Below are positions 7,825-15,554 of a stretch of DNA of 39,490 bases, piece by piece. Source of the DNA: Chloroflexota bacterium (lineage in GTDB: Bacteria; Chloroflexota; Anaerolineae; Aggregatilineales; Phototrophicaceae); contig WTGO01000111.1 in NCBI GenBank assembly GCA_011523515.1, forward strand, positions 1 to 39,490. The letters run 5' to 3'. The notes under the pieces were generated by a model. That model did no database searches and had not been told where the DNA came from. It saw only the letters and a program-made list of their open reading frames with translations. The position numbers were made by a program, and so were the translations under genes. Position 1 is the first letter of the stretch; every line of letters starts with the position of its first letter.

Positions 7825-8607
7825 ATGCGGATTGAACTACTGCTCTTCCTTTGTTTTTTGGCAATACTGGTTGTTTTGATCGCCTGCAGCGTACCGCGCC
7901 GACCGACGCCCAGCCTTTCGCCCACGCTTTTCCCGCAATTGACGCTGACCCAGTACGATCCGCAGCTGATTGGTCGCGTGGGCGGGGACGCAGCCATCGC
8001 CGCCACAATCCTGCCGCCCAGGCCATACCTGCCCGACATTGAAATCTCGCCGCCGCGCTGCTACCGGACGATCTCGCCGAAATTGACCTGCCTGGGCTAT
8101 CTGCGCAACATTTCAGAATCTAACCTGGCTGACATCAGCCTAAAGGCGCGCTACAGTGGCGATGAGGGCGCGCAGGATGCCGAGACCACGTTTAGCCTGG
8201 AGCAGCCGGAATTGACCGCCGGGGACCGGGCGCCTTACCGCCTGCGGATGCCGGATTTGCGGCGGGAAGATGCCGCGCTGGAGATCGCCCTGGTGAGCGC
8301 GCAGCCAGCGTCAGCCGGCAGCCGGGAGCTGATCCTGGAAGACGAGACCGGTCAATACCAGCCGGAGACCAACAGCTACCGTTTTCGGGCGGCTCTGCGC
8401 GATGACATTGCCGACACGGTTAAGGCTATTCGCTTGATCATTAGCGTAGAGAACGAAAGCGGCGCAATCATCGGCTTTCGCGCTGTTGATTGGCCGCTGG
8501 AGCTGTCCGGCGGCGCGGCGTTGCCGGTGGATTTGGAGATTTCGCTCCTGAAGCAGGCCGCCGAGACGCGCCATCGTGTGACAGCGCAGGCGCTGCGCGC
8601 CCAATAG
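7825..8607 (+). CDS. Lipoprotein with FxLYD-like domain
   Basis: A 260-residue exported protein. The N-terminus has a hydrophobic signal (LLLFLCFLAILVVLIA) ending in the lipobox L-I-A-C, so Cys21 should be lipidated and anchor the protein at the outer face of the cytoplasmic membrane. A Pro/Ser/Thr linker follows. Residues ~75-260 hold two beta-sandwich-like segments; LTCLGYLRNISESNLADISL fits the FxLYD/DUF3426 pattern, in which a conserved Gly-x-hydrophobic-x-Asn turn precedes a strand. Such domains act as extracellular adhesive or ligand-binding modules, and the precise role is unknown. It is a single gene flanked by genes on the other strand. Confidence 0.75.
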   Translation: MRIELLLFLCFLAILVVLIACSVPRRPTPSLSPTLFPQLTLTQYDPQLIGRVGGDAAIAATILPPRPYLPDIEISPPRCYRTISPKLTCLGYLRNISESNLADISLKARYSGDEGAQDAETTFSLEQPELTAGDRAPYRLRMPDLRREDAALEIALVSAQPASAGSRELILEDETGQYQPETNSYRFRAALRDDIADTVKAIRLIISVENESGAIIGFRAVDWPLELSGGAALPVDLEISLLKQAAETRHRVTAQALRAQ

Positions 8608-8658
8608 ACGCTGCTAACCTCGACCCGAGATCACAACGCTCAACTGACTGATCCCCGG

Positions 8659-9150
8659 TCAACCCAGCGCCGCCAGGTAGCGGTCCAATTTGGCGAAGCA
8701 AGACATTAAGCCCGCCTCGACACCCATTTCGATCACTTTGTCGCGCTCTTGCATCGTGTCATAACGCGTAAGGTTCGACACAATAGTCCCGCCTGCGTCC
8801 TTCGCAAACTCGATTGCGGTATACGCTTGAGGCAATTCGTCGTTGGCATTGCCATGCTCATCGACGAAGACATCAACAGCGGTGAAGCGCCGCGGCGCGT
8901 CAATCTCGTCGTAGATCATTTTGCCGCAGTAACGATTGCCCTGCGGATCTTGCATGCAATAGAACCAGCTTCCGCCTGGCCGAAAGTCGACCTCGCAGAC
9001 GGGCGTGGTGAAGTCCCCCGGCGCCCACCAGCGCTTGAGATGCCGCGCCTGCGTCCAAGATGCCCAGACGGTAGCCAAGTCGGCGGCGAAGCTGCGCGCA
9101 ACCTTGATTTCGGTAGCGGACGGTGTGGTGAATTCGCTGAGCGTAGTCAT
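8659..9150 (-). CDS. SRPBCC / AHSA1-like domain protein
   Basis: The ATG at 9150 is preceded by GGGAGAG at good spacing and gives 163 residues; a GTG six codons upstream is less likely. The sequence follows the AHSA1 (START-like, helix-grip) family: an early VARSFAADLATVWASWTQ, then HLKRWWAPGDFTTP, DFRPGGSWFYCM, GKMIYDEIDAPRRF and a C-terminal helix (MGVEAGLMSCFAKLDRYLAAL). These form a hydrophobic cavity binding unknown lipophilic ligands; in eukaryotes the homologous domain stimulates Hsp90. It lies 42 bases downstream of recF on the same strand and may be co-transcribed, without an obvious functional link. Confidence 0.88.
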   Translation of the reverse strand: MTTLSEFTTPSATEIKVARSFAADLATVWASWTQARHLKRWWAPGDFTTPVCEVDFRPGGSWFYCMQDPQGNRYCGKMIYDEIDAPRRFTAVDVFVDEHGNANDELPQAYTAIEFAKDAGGTIVSNLTRYDTMQERDKVIEMGVEAGLMSCFAKLDRYLAALG

Positions 9151-9192
9151 CGGCTCTCTCCCGGTCACAATAGCCTGCGTTCAAATCCGGCG

Positions 9193-10410
9193 TCATTCGC
9201 CGGGCGGCTGGATCTGCCCGTTCTCGACCCGATAGACCTGCGACCGCTCCAGAAATGCGGCGTCGAATATATCCAGTTCGGTCGTGGTCAGCAGGGTCTG
9301 CGCCCCTCCGTCCAGCCGGTCCAGCAAGAATTGGCGGCGCTTGCCGTCCAGCTCGGCCACGACTTCATCCAGCAGAAAGAGCGGATAAGCGCCCTGCTGA
9401 TCGCGCATCCACTCCAACTCGGCGAATTTCAGCGCCATGACCGCCGTCCGCGCCTGCCCGCGGCTGCCGTATAAGCCGCTGTCGCGATCATTGATTAGCA
9501 GGCGCAGCTCGTCGCGGTGGGGGCCGGCCAAGGTCACGCCGCGGCGGATGGCTTCGCTCCGGCGCGCCAGCAGCTGCTCCACAAATTGCGGCGCGATGTC
9601 ATCGGCCGCCAGCTGGCGGTTGAGATCGAGACCGAGTACATCAAAGGCAAGTTGCCCGCCGTCGCCGTCCGCGCGGGGCATGATGCTCGGCAGATAATTC
9701 AAGCTGAGCGCCTCCAGGCCGCCGGTGAGCGCATGGTGATTGTCGCGCGCCTTGACCTCAAGTTCGCGCAAGAAGCGCTGCCGACCCGCGATGATCACAG
9801 CGCCATTTTGCGCCAGCTGCTCATCCCAGTATTCCAGCTCAACCGCGCCGGCGCGTTTCTCGTTGATGCGCTTGAGCAGGGCGTTGCGCTGGGGCAAGAT
9901 CTTCTCGTATTCATGCAGCGCCAGGAAATAATTGCGGTCTACCTGCCGCAGCGTGGTGTTCATGAAGCGGCGGCGATCGGCGGGCGAGCCCTCTACCAGC
10001 GACAGATCCTGGGGCAAGAAGAGCACCACGTTGAGCAGACCAATCACATCCATGACGCGCTTGTCGACGCTGTTGCGCTTGACCGACTTTTTGAAGCGGG
10101 GCGAGCCGCTGCTCATATCAAGCATCAGCGTAATGTCCAGCTTGTCATAGGCGCCTGCTTTGTCGCTACCCAGCTCCGCCGAGAGCCGCGCGAAAGGAAT
10201 GGGATCGCCCTCAGTACGCCAGTGGATGAGCTGCCGATCGCTGGTGGTATACGGCGAGGTCGAGGTGGCCAGGTAATAGATGGCTTCCAGCACGCTGGTC
10301 TTGCCCTGGGCATTGTCGCCGTAGAGCACGACCGGGCAACCGGAGGGCAGGCTCAACTCCAGTCGCGCGTAATTGCGAAAATTGGTCAGAGAGAGATGGT
10401 CAATCCGCAT
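9193..10410 (-). CDS. recF: DNA replication/repair protein RecF
   Basis: A 405-residue SMC-like ATPase that helps load RecA onto gapped single-stranded DNA with RecO and RecR. Visible are the N-terminal MRIDHLSLTNFRNY, the Walker A GDNAQGKT (31-38, K37), the ABC signature-like YGSRGQARTAVMALKFAE near residue 320, and the Walker B FLLDEVVAELD with D348 and E349, all in the usual RecF order. Length is slightly above the typical 360-390. In many bacteria recF sits with dnaA, dnaN and gyrB. Here its upstream neighbour on the same strand is a TolB-like propeller gene, 75 bases away. Confidence 0.95.
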   Translation of the reverse strand: MRIDHLSLTNFRNYARLELSLPSGCPVVLYGDNAQGKTSVLEAIYYLATSTSPYTTSDRQLIHWRTEGDPIPFARLSAELGSDKAGAYDKLDITLMLDMSSGSPRFKKSVKRNSVDKRVMDVIGLLNVVLFLPQDLSLVEGSPADRRRFMNTTLRQVDRNYFLALHEYEKILPQRNALLKRINEKRAGAVELEYWDEQLAQNGAVIIAGRQRFLRELEVKARDNHHALTGGLEALSLNYLPSIMPRADGDGGQLAFDVLGLDLNRQLAADDIAPQFVEQLLARRSEAIRRGVTLAGPHRDELRLLINDRDSGLYGSRGQARTAVMALKFAELEWMRDQQGAYPLFLLDEVVAELDGKRRQFLLDRLDGGAQTLLTTTELDIFDAAFLERSQVYRVENGQIQPPGE

Positions 10411-10485
10411 TGGCGCTCGGGTCTCGGCTGAAAGACGCCTGCCATTGTAAACCCGCTCCAGAATGCGCGACAGTCTGGCTCGATT

Positions 10486-11622
10486 TTAGCGGCTCGCCCA
10501 TTTGGGCAAATAGGCATCGGCGATGATTTCGCGGCTTTCACCCGTGGTTAAATCATGGATCCAGACCTCGGGGCGCGCCGGCACGCCGGTATCAGGGTCG
10601 GCGAAAAACGGGAAGCGCTGCAGCACTAGCCGCTCTCCGGCTTGGTCCCAGCGGAAGTACGAGGTGTTGTAATCCGCATCGTAGGCAATCGCTTGCCATT
10701 CCGCCGCCTCCGCCGTCATGCGTCTGATGTAAAGCTGATGCCCTTGCGTCCAGCGCGAATCAGTGTAGCGGCGGGCGATTGCCACGGTCTGACCATCCGG
10801 GCTGAACTGCGCCGCAACGTCATCGATGGGGCCCTGTGAGTCGGTGAAAGCGGCGAATTCCTTTTCCGCCAGGTCGGCAATTTGCAGGTGGCCGTAAAAC
10901 TGCCCATCGCGGAACACGAGATCCGGGAAGATGACCTGACGCCCGTTGGGAGATAGCGCGCCCATCACGCCGTATGACGAGGGAATGAAACGCAGCTGCA
11001 CGCCGTCATCAGCCGCCGGCGCCAGGTTGTACAACAGGATGCCCGGCTGCGTTGAATCAGCGCTATAGAAGGAAACCATATTACTATCGCCCGACCAAAG
11101 CGCGCTGTGGCCGACTATCTGTGAATCGCCGATGAGTGGGATTGTGTCATAGCTCGTGCTAGTCATGTCTACCAGCCATATCCGTGACAGGCCGAAACTC
11201 GCCCCCAGGGATTCCGCGCGCTGATACGCCAGCATCTCGCCATTGGGGCTGAAAACCGGCGCAGTGCACAAAGCTTGAGTGGCGGCGCAGTCGACCAGAT
11301 CGCGAACATTCCCGCTGGGAATGTCCAGCAGGCGCAGTGTCAAGCCACGGCGCTCGGCGTGCTCGGCATAGACCAGCCAGCGGCCATCGGGGCTGATATC
11401 AAAGTCCGACACGCCGCGCTCGCTGAAAGTGAGCTGCTGCTGATGGCCGGGCTTGTCAATATCGGACAGCCAGACATTTTGCGGCGAGCTCAGCGCCGGA
11501 TAGAGATAGGCGACCTGAATCGGCTGGCGCGCCGGATCGCTGATATAGGCGGCGATGGCAACACCGGCCAGGCAGAGCCCAACCAGGATGAAAACGGCGA
11601 AGTCCAGTTTGTCAAGTTTCAT
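10486..11622 (-). CDS. TolB-like beta-propeller protein with N-terminal membrane anchor
   Basis: A 378-residue protein. Residues ~8-28 (FAVFILVGLCLAGVAIAAYI) form a signal anchor, so the rest should be extracytoplasmic. It contains repeated PD40/WD40-like blades with the typical phrases DISPDGRWLVYAEH, VFSPNGEMLAYQR, GALSPNGRQVIF and QFSPDGQTVAIARR, as in the TolB C-terminal propeller. Such propellers mediate protein contacts. The start lies 12 bases after the stop of the TIGR03943 gene, so it is probably in the permease operon. Whether it interacts with the permease is unknown. Confidence 0.85.
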   Translation of the reverse strand: MKLDKLDFAVFILVGLCLAGVAIAAYISDPARQPIQVAYLYPALSSPQNVWLSDIDKPGHQQQLTFSERGVSDFDISPDGRWLVYAEHAERRGLTLRLLDIPSGNVRDLVDCAATQALCTAPVFSPNGEMLAYQRAESLGASFGLSRIWLVDMTSTSYDTIPLIGDSQIVGHSALWSGDSNMVSFYSADSTQPGILLYNLAPAADDGVQLRFIPSSYGVMGALSPNGRQVIFPDLVFRDGQFYGHLQIADLAEKEFAAFTDSQGPIDDVAAQFSPDGQTVAIARRYTDSRWTQGHQLYIRRMTAEAAEWQAIAYDADYNTSYFRWDQAGERLVLQRFPFFADPDTGVPARPEVWIHDLTTGESREIIADAYLPKWASR

Positions 11623-11634
11623 GCCGTCACCTGC

Positions 11635-12387
11635 TCAGGGATAGAGATAGGGCTGCTGCGGCTCGGCAATGGGCTCGAGCGAATCGGCGAAGAGCACCGG
11701 CAGATAGTCGCCGGCGAAGTCGGCCGCGGCCAGCTCGCCGCGTACGCGCAGCCAGGCGCCGGCCATGTAATCGGCTGAGCCCGGCGCGCTGACCGGCATG
11801 CCAATGGGGAAGGCATCGGCGACGCAGCAGCTCATGGTAAAGCGCGAGAGCATGAAGCTGTCTTCGGCGAAGGTCGGCTCGCGATAGACGAAGCCAATGA
11901 CATCGGCGGCTGTACCGTTGAAGACGGCCGGCGCCGAGGCGCGCTCGAATTCGCGCAGCCAGTCAAGGATATTGCGATCCAACGGACTGCGCTGGAAGGA
12001 CGCTTGGCTGGCGATGCCGACCGGGTTCAGGCTGATGCCGCCGTTAATCGCTTCGATGCCGAGCGAACGCGACGGGACGATCAGCGCCAGCAGCAAGGGG
12101 AAGGCGACGATGAACAGGATATCCCAGCCAATATCAAAATGCTGATGCTGGCAGTCGTCGGCGCGGCGAAGGCTGCTGTAAAGGTTGACCAGCGCCAGCA
12201 GCACAAATATGACCGTACCCACAATCACCAGCCAGGCGAAGCGCTGATTGATGTAATAATTCAGATTGCCGCTGATGATCAGCCAGCCGAAGTAGAGGCC
12301 CATGCCCAGCAGGATGGCGGTCTTGGCCCAGGCGGCGCGATCGCCCGGCGGCGCGGAGTGGTGTTGATGTTCGCTCATCGCAGTCAT
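11635..12387 (-). CDS. TIGR03943 family putative permease subunit (YcgQ-like)
   Basis: A 250-residue protein. A His-rich N-terminus (SEHQHHSAPP) is followed by membrane helices around residues 22-42, 50-70 and 88-106, then an extracytoplasmic domain containing the family stretch SRFTMSCCVADAFPIGMPV with a conserved CC pair. TIGR03943/DUF1980 proteins almost always pair with a DUF318 permease, as in Bacillus YcgQ/YcgR, which is exactly the arrangement here. The transported substrate is not established; the His and Cys residues suggest a metal or metalloid, which is inference. GGAG precedes the ATG at 12387 at suitable spacing. It is 21 bases downstream of the permease. Confidence 0.9.
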   Translation of the reverse strand: MTAMSEHQHHSAPPGDRAAWAKTAILLGMGLYFGWLIISGNLNYYINQRFAWLVIVGTVIFVLLALVNLYSSLRRADDCQHQHFDIGWDILFIVAFPLLLALIVPSRSLGIEAINGGISLNPVGIASQASFQRSPLDRNILDWLREFERASAPAVFNGTAADVIGFVYREPTFAEDSFMLSRFTMSCCVADAFPIGMPVSAPGSADYMAGAWLRVRGELAAADFAGDYLPVLFADSLEPIAEPQQPYLYP

Positions 12388-12408
12388 TGGCGCGCTCCGT
12401 CAATACCG

Positions 12409-13428
12409 TCAGTAACCCAGGGCGAGGTTGAGCAGGACGCCGGCGAGCAGATTCAACATAAAGGGCAGCAGAATGAGATAGAGCACGATACGTTTGCGGA
12501 AGACGCCGCTGAACATCAGCGTGCTTTTGATGTCGACCATGGGGCCGAAGCTAAGGAAGCTGACGATGGCGCCGGTGGTGAAGGTATTGACGAAGGCCAG
12601 CGCCAGGAAGCTGTCCACGGTCGAGCACACGCTGAGGATGTAGGCCAGCACTTGCATGAAGAGCACCGACAAGACGGAGCCGGTACCCAGGGCCAGCAGG
12701 CTCTCCTGCGGCACGAGCGTTTGCATCAGGGCGGCCAGGGCCGAGCCCAAAATGAGAAAGCGCCCCATCTCAAAGAATTCATCGGCGGCGATCTGCAGCG
12801 CCTGCAGCAGTTTGTCGCGCGCCCGCGCCGGCGCCGGATGATCGTGCGCATGCTCTTGCTGCTGCGCCAGCGGTTTGAGCACAGCTTTGGGCCGGGCGAA
12901 TGTGCCGATGACCAAACCGACCGTGACCGCGACCAGGATGGTGATGACGATGCGCCCGATAAAGACGGGACCGAAACCGAAGGCAATGTAGGTGCTGGCG
13001 AAGACAATGGGGTTCATGAAAGGCGCGCCCAACAGGAAGGCCACACCGACCGAGACCGGCAGGCCCTTGTTGAAAAGTCGGCGCGTCACCGGCACGACGC
13101 CGCATTCGCAAACGGGAAACGCCAGGCCCAGGAAGGCGCCCATAATCGTCGCCGCCAGCCGGTTTCGTGGCGCCAGACGCCAGATATCGTCGGCCTTGAC
13201 GAAGGCTTCAATCAAGCCGGCGGTGATTGAGCCGAGCAGCAGAAAGGGCGCCGCTTCGACAAAGATGCCGAGGAAGCGCGTGGCGAAAACGCCAATAACC
13301 AGCGTGTAATCAATGCCGCTGCTGATGGCCTGGTAGCCGGTCGCTCCCACGAAGAAGACCAGCAGCATAGCCAGCAATAGCGGCTTGAAAACGTTGGGTC
13401 GCGCGCTGGGTACGGTGTCGATTTGCAT
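12409..13428 (-). CDS. DUF318 / ArsP_1 family permease (YcgR-like)
   Basis: A 339-residue polytopic permease with about eight to nine helices. The signature [18 protein letters not shown] contains a C-x-C pair (C107, C109) in a membrane-embedded loop, characteristic of PF03773, and [10 protein letters not shown] follows as expected. A cytoplasmic loop near residues 180-200 is His-rich ([11 protein letters not shown]), compatible with metal binding. Family members include ArsP exporters of organoarsenicals and the uncharacterised YcgR. With the TIGR03943 subunit downstream it forms a two-component membrane complex. The ATG at 13428 opens the operon and a leader of about 90 bases precedes it. 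Confidence 0.9.
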   Translation of the reverse strand: MQIDTVPSARPNVFKPLLLAMLLVFFVGATGYQAISSGIDYTLVIGVFATRFLGIFVEAAPFLLLGSITAGLIEAFVKADDIWRLAPRNRLAATIMGAFLGLAFPVCECGVVPVTRRLFNKGLPVSVGVAFLLGAPFMNPIVFASTYIAFGFGPVFIGRIVITILVAVTVGLVIGTFARPKAVLKPLAQQQEHAHDHPAPARARDKLLQALQIAADEFFEMGRFLILGSALAALMQTLVPQESLLALGTGSVLSVLFMQVLAYILSVCSTVDSFLALAFVNTFTTGAIVSFLSFGPMVDIKSTLMFSGVFRKRIVLYLILLPFMLNLLAGVLLNLALGY

Positions 13429-13581
13429 CGCTTTCGTTTGTCGATCCCCGAGGCCGCTGTTGGCGCGGGCACAGCACGGAATAGCCTGCCCGAATGCAGA
13501 CCTATTTTAGCAGATGCTGCCGCCGGCGCGCCTTATCGGCAGTGGCTTCACGGGGCAAGCGTCGGTTTCGCTGTACATGGC

Positions 13582-13755
13582 TTATTGCTGATCGTTGCCC
13601 GCCCGGCTCATGATCGCGCCGATGATGACGCCCAGCAAGGCGCCGATGGGCATGCCGTAAGCCACATTGCCCATACTGAGGCCGAAGAATACGCCCAAGG
13701 CTAGGCCGGCAATGACGCCAAGCGCAAACAAGGGATTGGGCGGCGTGGGTTTCAT
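13582..13755 (-). CDS. 57-residue glycine-rich two-helix membrane protein
   Basis: The open frame from the ATG at 13755 to the TAA at 13582-13584 encodes 57 residues. After a polar MKPTPPNP start come two hydrophobic segments, ALGVIAGLALGVFFGL and MPIGALLGVIIGAIM, each with small-residue spacing of the glycine-zipper type that favours helix packing, and a short polar tail (SRAGNDQQ). It starts only 26 bases after the stop of cyclase gene A and is probably the last gene of that operon. No strong ribosome binding site is visible. The function is unknown; it could oligomerise in the membrane or anchor a partner. Confidence 0.6.
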   Translation of the reverse strand: MKPTPPNPLFALGVIAGLALGVFFGLSMGNVAYGMPIGALLGVIIGAIMSRAGNDQQ

Positions 13756-13781
13756 GCTGTCGGTCTCATTTCGGCGCTGGT

Positions 13782-15554
13782 TTAACTTGGCCCGCGGCCA
13801 GCGCCGTTGCTGGCGGGCAGGCGCGGTCTAACGCGATACATGGTCGCGTAGGATTCGTAACCCGGGCGCATCTTGCGCGCCGCGATAGCCTCGGCTTCAA
13901 ACTGGCCTTTGACCAAGTCGAAGGTTTCGGCGCTGATGATGATTTCGCCGGGCTCAGCATTTTCCTGCAAGAATTTGGCGACATCGGGCGCTTCGCCGAG
14001 CGCGGCGAATTCAATGCGGTTGGCACCGCCGACCATACCCAGCACCGAATGCCCGGTGTGGATGCCGACGCCGAAATGCAGCTGCTGATCGACGTGCAAA
14101 ACGTCGTGCAGCTCCTGCACATCGGACAGAATGGCGCAAGCCGCGCCCAGCGCGCGCAGGGCGTGGTCTTCCTGGTGATTGAGCTGGGTATTCCACAAGG
14201 CGGTGATGGCGTCGCCCAGGTACTGATCGACGATGCCGTCGTGCGCGGTGATGGCGTCGCTGGCGGCGCCCAGATAACGGTTGACAATGCGCATCAGATC
14301 TTCCGGCTGCAAGGTCTCGCTGAAGGAGGTGAAGCCGCGAACGTCAGCGAACATCGTCGAAATGGTATGCTCGGCCGGGCTGGTATCCAGCTCGCTGATC
14401 GAATCGATGTTCTGCAGCAGCGCCTCGGGAACAAAGGTGCCCAGCAGCCGGCGCTGTTCCTCCTGTTCCTTGCGCTCGGTGAGATCGTCGATCACCAGCG
14501 CCACGCCCTGGCTGGCGTTTTCGTCGCCGCGCAGCGGGCTGGCGACAACTTGCCAGTAGGTCTGCCGCCCGTGTTGCTCAAATCGTTCGGCCCAAATATG
14601 CTGACTGCGCTCGCGCCGGACCCGGTCAATGACCTCGAAAAAACCTTCGGTGACATGCGGCAGCACATCGCGCAGCGAGACGCCGATGACTTCTTCGTTT
14701 GTCGTGCCCGTGATTTCCTCGGCCGCTTCGTTACATACGAGGATGCAATCTTCGTTGTTAATGGTGATGACGCCGGAACCAATCGAAGCGAAGATATTGG
14801 ACAGGCGCACCTGCATCTCTTCAATCAGCGCCATCTGGGCGCGGATGTCCTCAAAAAGGCGCGCATTTTCGATAGCGACTGCCGCTTGCTGGCCGAAGCT
14901 GGTCAAGAGCCCGAGCTCGTTTTCTTTGAACAGGCCAGCCATGACGCGATTGTCGCAGTATGCCACGCCGATCACTTCGTCGCGCGCCTTCAGCGGCACC
15001 GCCAGGATGCTGAGCAAATTGAAGCCGGCGATGCTCTCGCTATGGCTGAATTGCTCTTCAGCGCCCGCGTCCACCGTAAGCAGAGGTTCGCCGCTTTCAA
15101 CAACCAGATTGATGACCGACCAACTGACGATGCGCCCGCCGGCGGCCGTCTCTTCTGCGCTCAATCCACGCGCGACCTTGAACTCGAGCTCGCCGCTCGC
15201 CGGATTCTTGAGCACGATGTAGCCGCGTTCAGCCTGCGTCAGCTGGATCACGGTCTCCATCACCTGGTTGAGCACCTGGTCCGTCTCCTGCGGCGAGTTT
15301 ATCAGCGCCGTGGTTTCCGCCAGGCGGCGCAGCTGCTGCAGCTGCATATGCGTATCGACCAGGCCGACTGCCAGCTTGTCAATACTGGAGCGGACGGACC
15401 ATAGACGGTTGATGGCATTGGGCGGCAGGTTGATGCCGCGGCGGCGCAGCAACTCCTGCTGCTGCTCGAGCAGGATCTTGATTTCATCGGCGCGCTGCTT
15501 CAGACCGCGAACTTCGGTTTGAATCGCGCTGAATCCGCCGGCCTGCTGACTCAT
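13782..15554 (-). CDS. GAF-PAS class III nucleotide cyclase homologue, metal-binding (C1-like) half
   Basis: A 590-residue cytosolic protein ('gene A'): coiled coil (~15-85), GAF (~90-235), PAS (~245-360) and a class III cyclase domain (~395-545). The cyclase domain keeps both metal aspartates, D404 in MFADVRGFT and D448 in QYLGDA, 44 residues apart as in active enzymes. It lacks the base-recognising lysine (Q444 in VDQYLGD), the class IIIb Thr (A517) and the transition-state Asn and Arg (D524 and F528 in LGEAPDVAKFL). A homodimer should therefore be inactive, and the domain looks like a C1-type half. It overlaps gene B by ATGA (15551-15554). GAF and PAS ligands cannot be told from the sequence. 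cAMP or cGMP as product is inference. Confidence 0.9.
   Translation of the reverse strand: MSQQAGGFSAIQTEVRGLKQRADEIKILLEQQQELLRRRGINLPPNAINRLWSVRSSIDKLAVGLVDTHMQLQQLRRLAETTALINSPQETDQVLNQVMETVIQLTQAERGYIVLKNPASGELEFKVARGLSAEETAAGGRIVSWSVINLVVESGEPLLTVDAGAEEQFSHSESIAGFNLLSILAVPLKARDEVIGVAYCDNRVMAGLFKENELGLLTSFGQQAAVAIENARLFEDIRAQMALIEEMQVRLSNIFASIGSGVITINNEDCILVCNEAAEEITGTTNEEVIGVSLRDVLPHVTEGFFEVIDRVRRERSQHIWAERFEQHGRQTYWQVVASPLRGDENASQGVALVIDDLTERKEQEEQRRLLGTFVPEALLQNIDSISELDTSPAEHTISTMFADVRGFTSFSETLQPEDLMRIVNRYLGAASDAITAHDGIVDQYLGDAITALWNTQLNHQEDHALRALGAACAILSDVQELHDVLHVDQQLHFGVGIHTGHSVLGMVGGANRIEFAALGEAPDVAKFLQENAEPGEIIISAETFDLVKGQFEAEAIAARKMRPGYESYATMYRVRPRLPASNGAGRGPS

Noticed and set aside
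12004..13230. 408-codon plus-strand frame opposite the permease pair
   Set aside because: Gln/His/Asp-rich antisense product; the minus strand has recognisable DUF318 and TIGR03943 proteins.
14049..15404. Long plus-strand frame opposite cyclase gene A
   Set aside because: An antisense shadow of a real gene in high-GC DNA; its translation shows no domain and the minus strand carries clear GAF, PAS and cyclase motifs.
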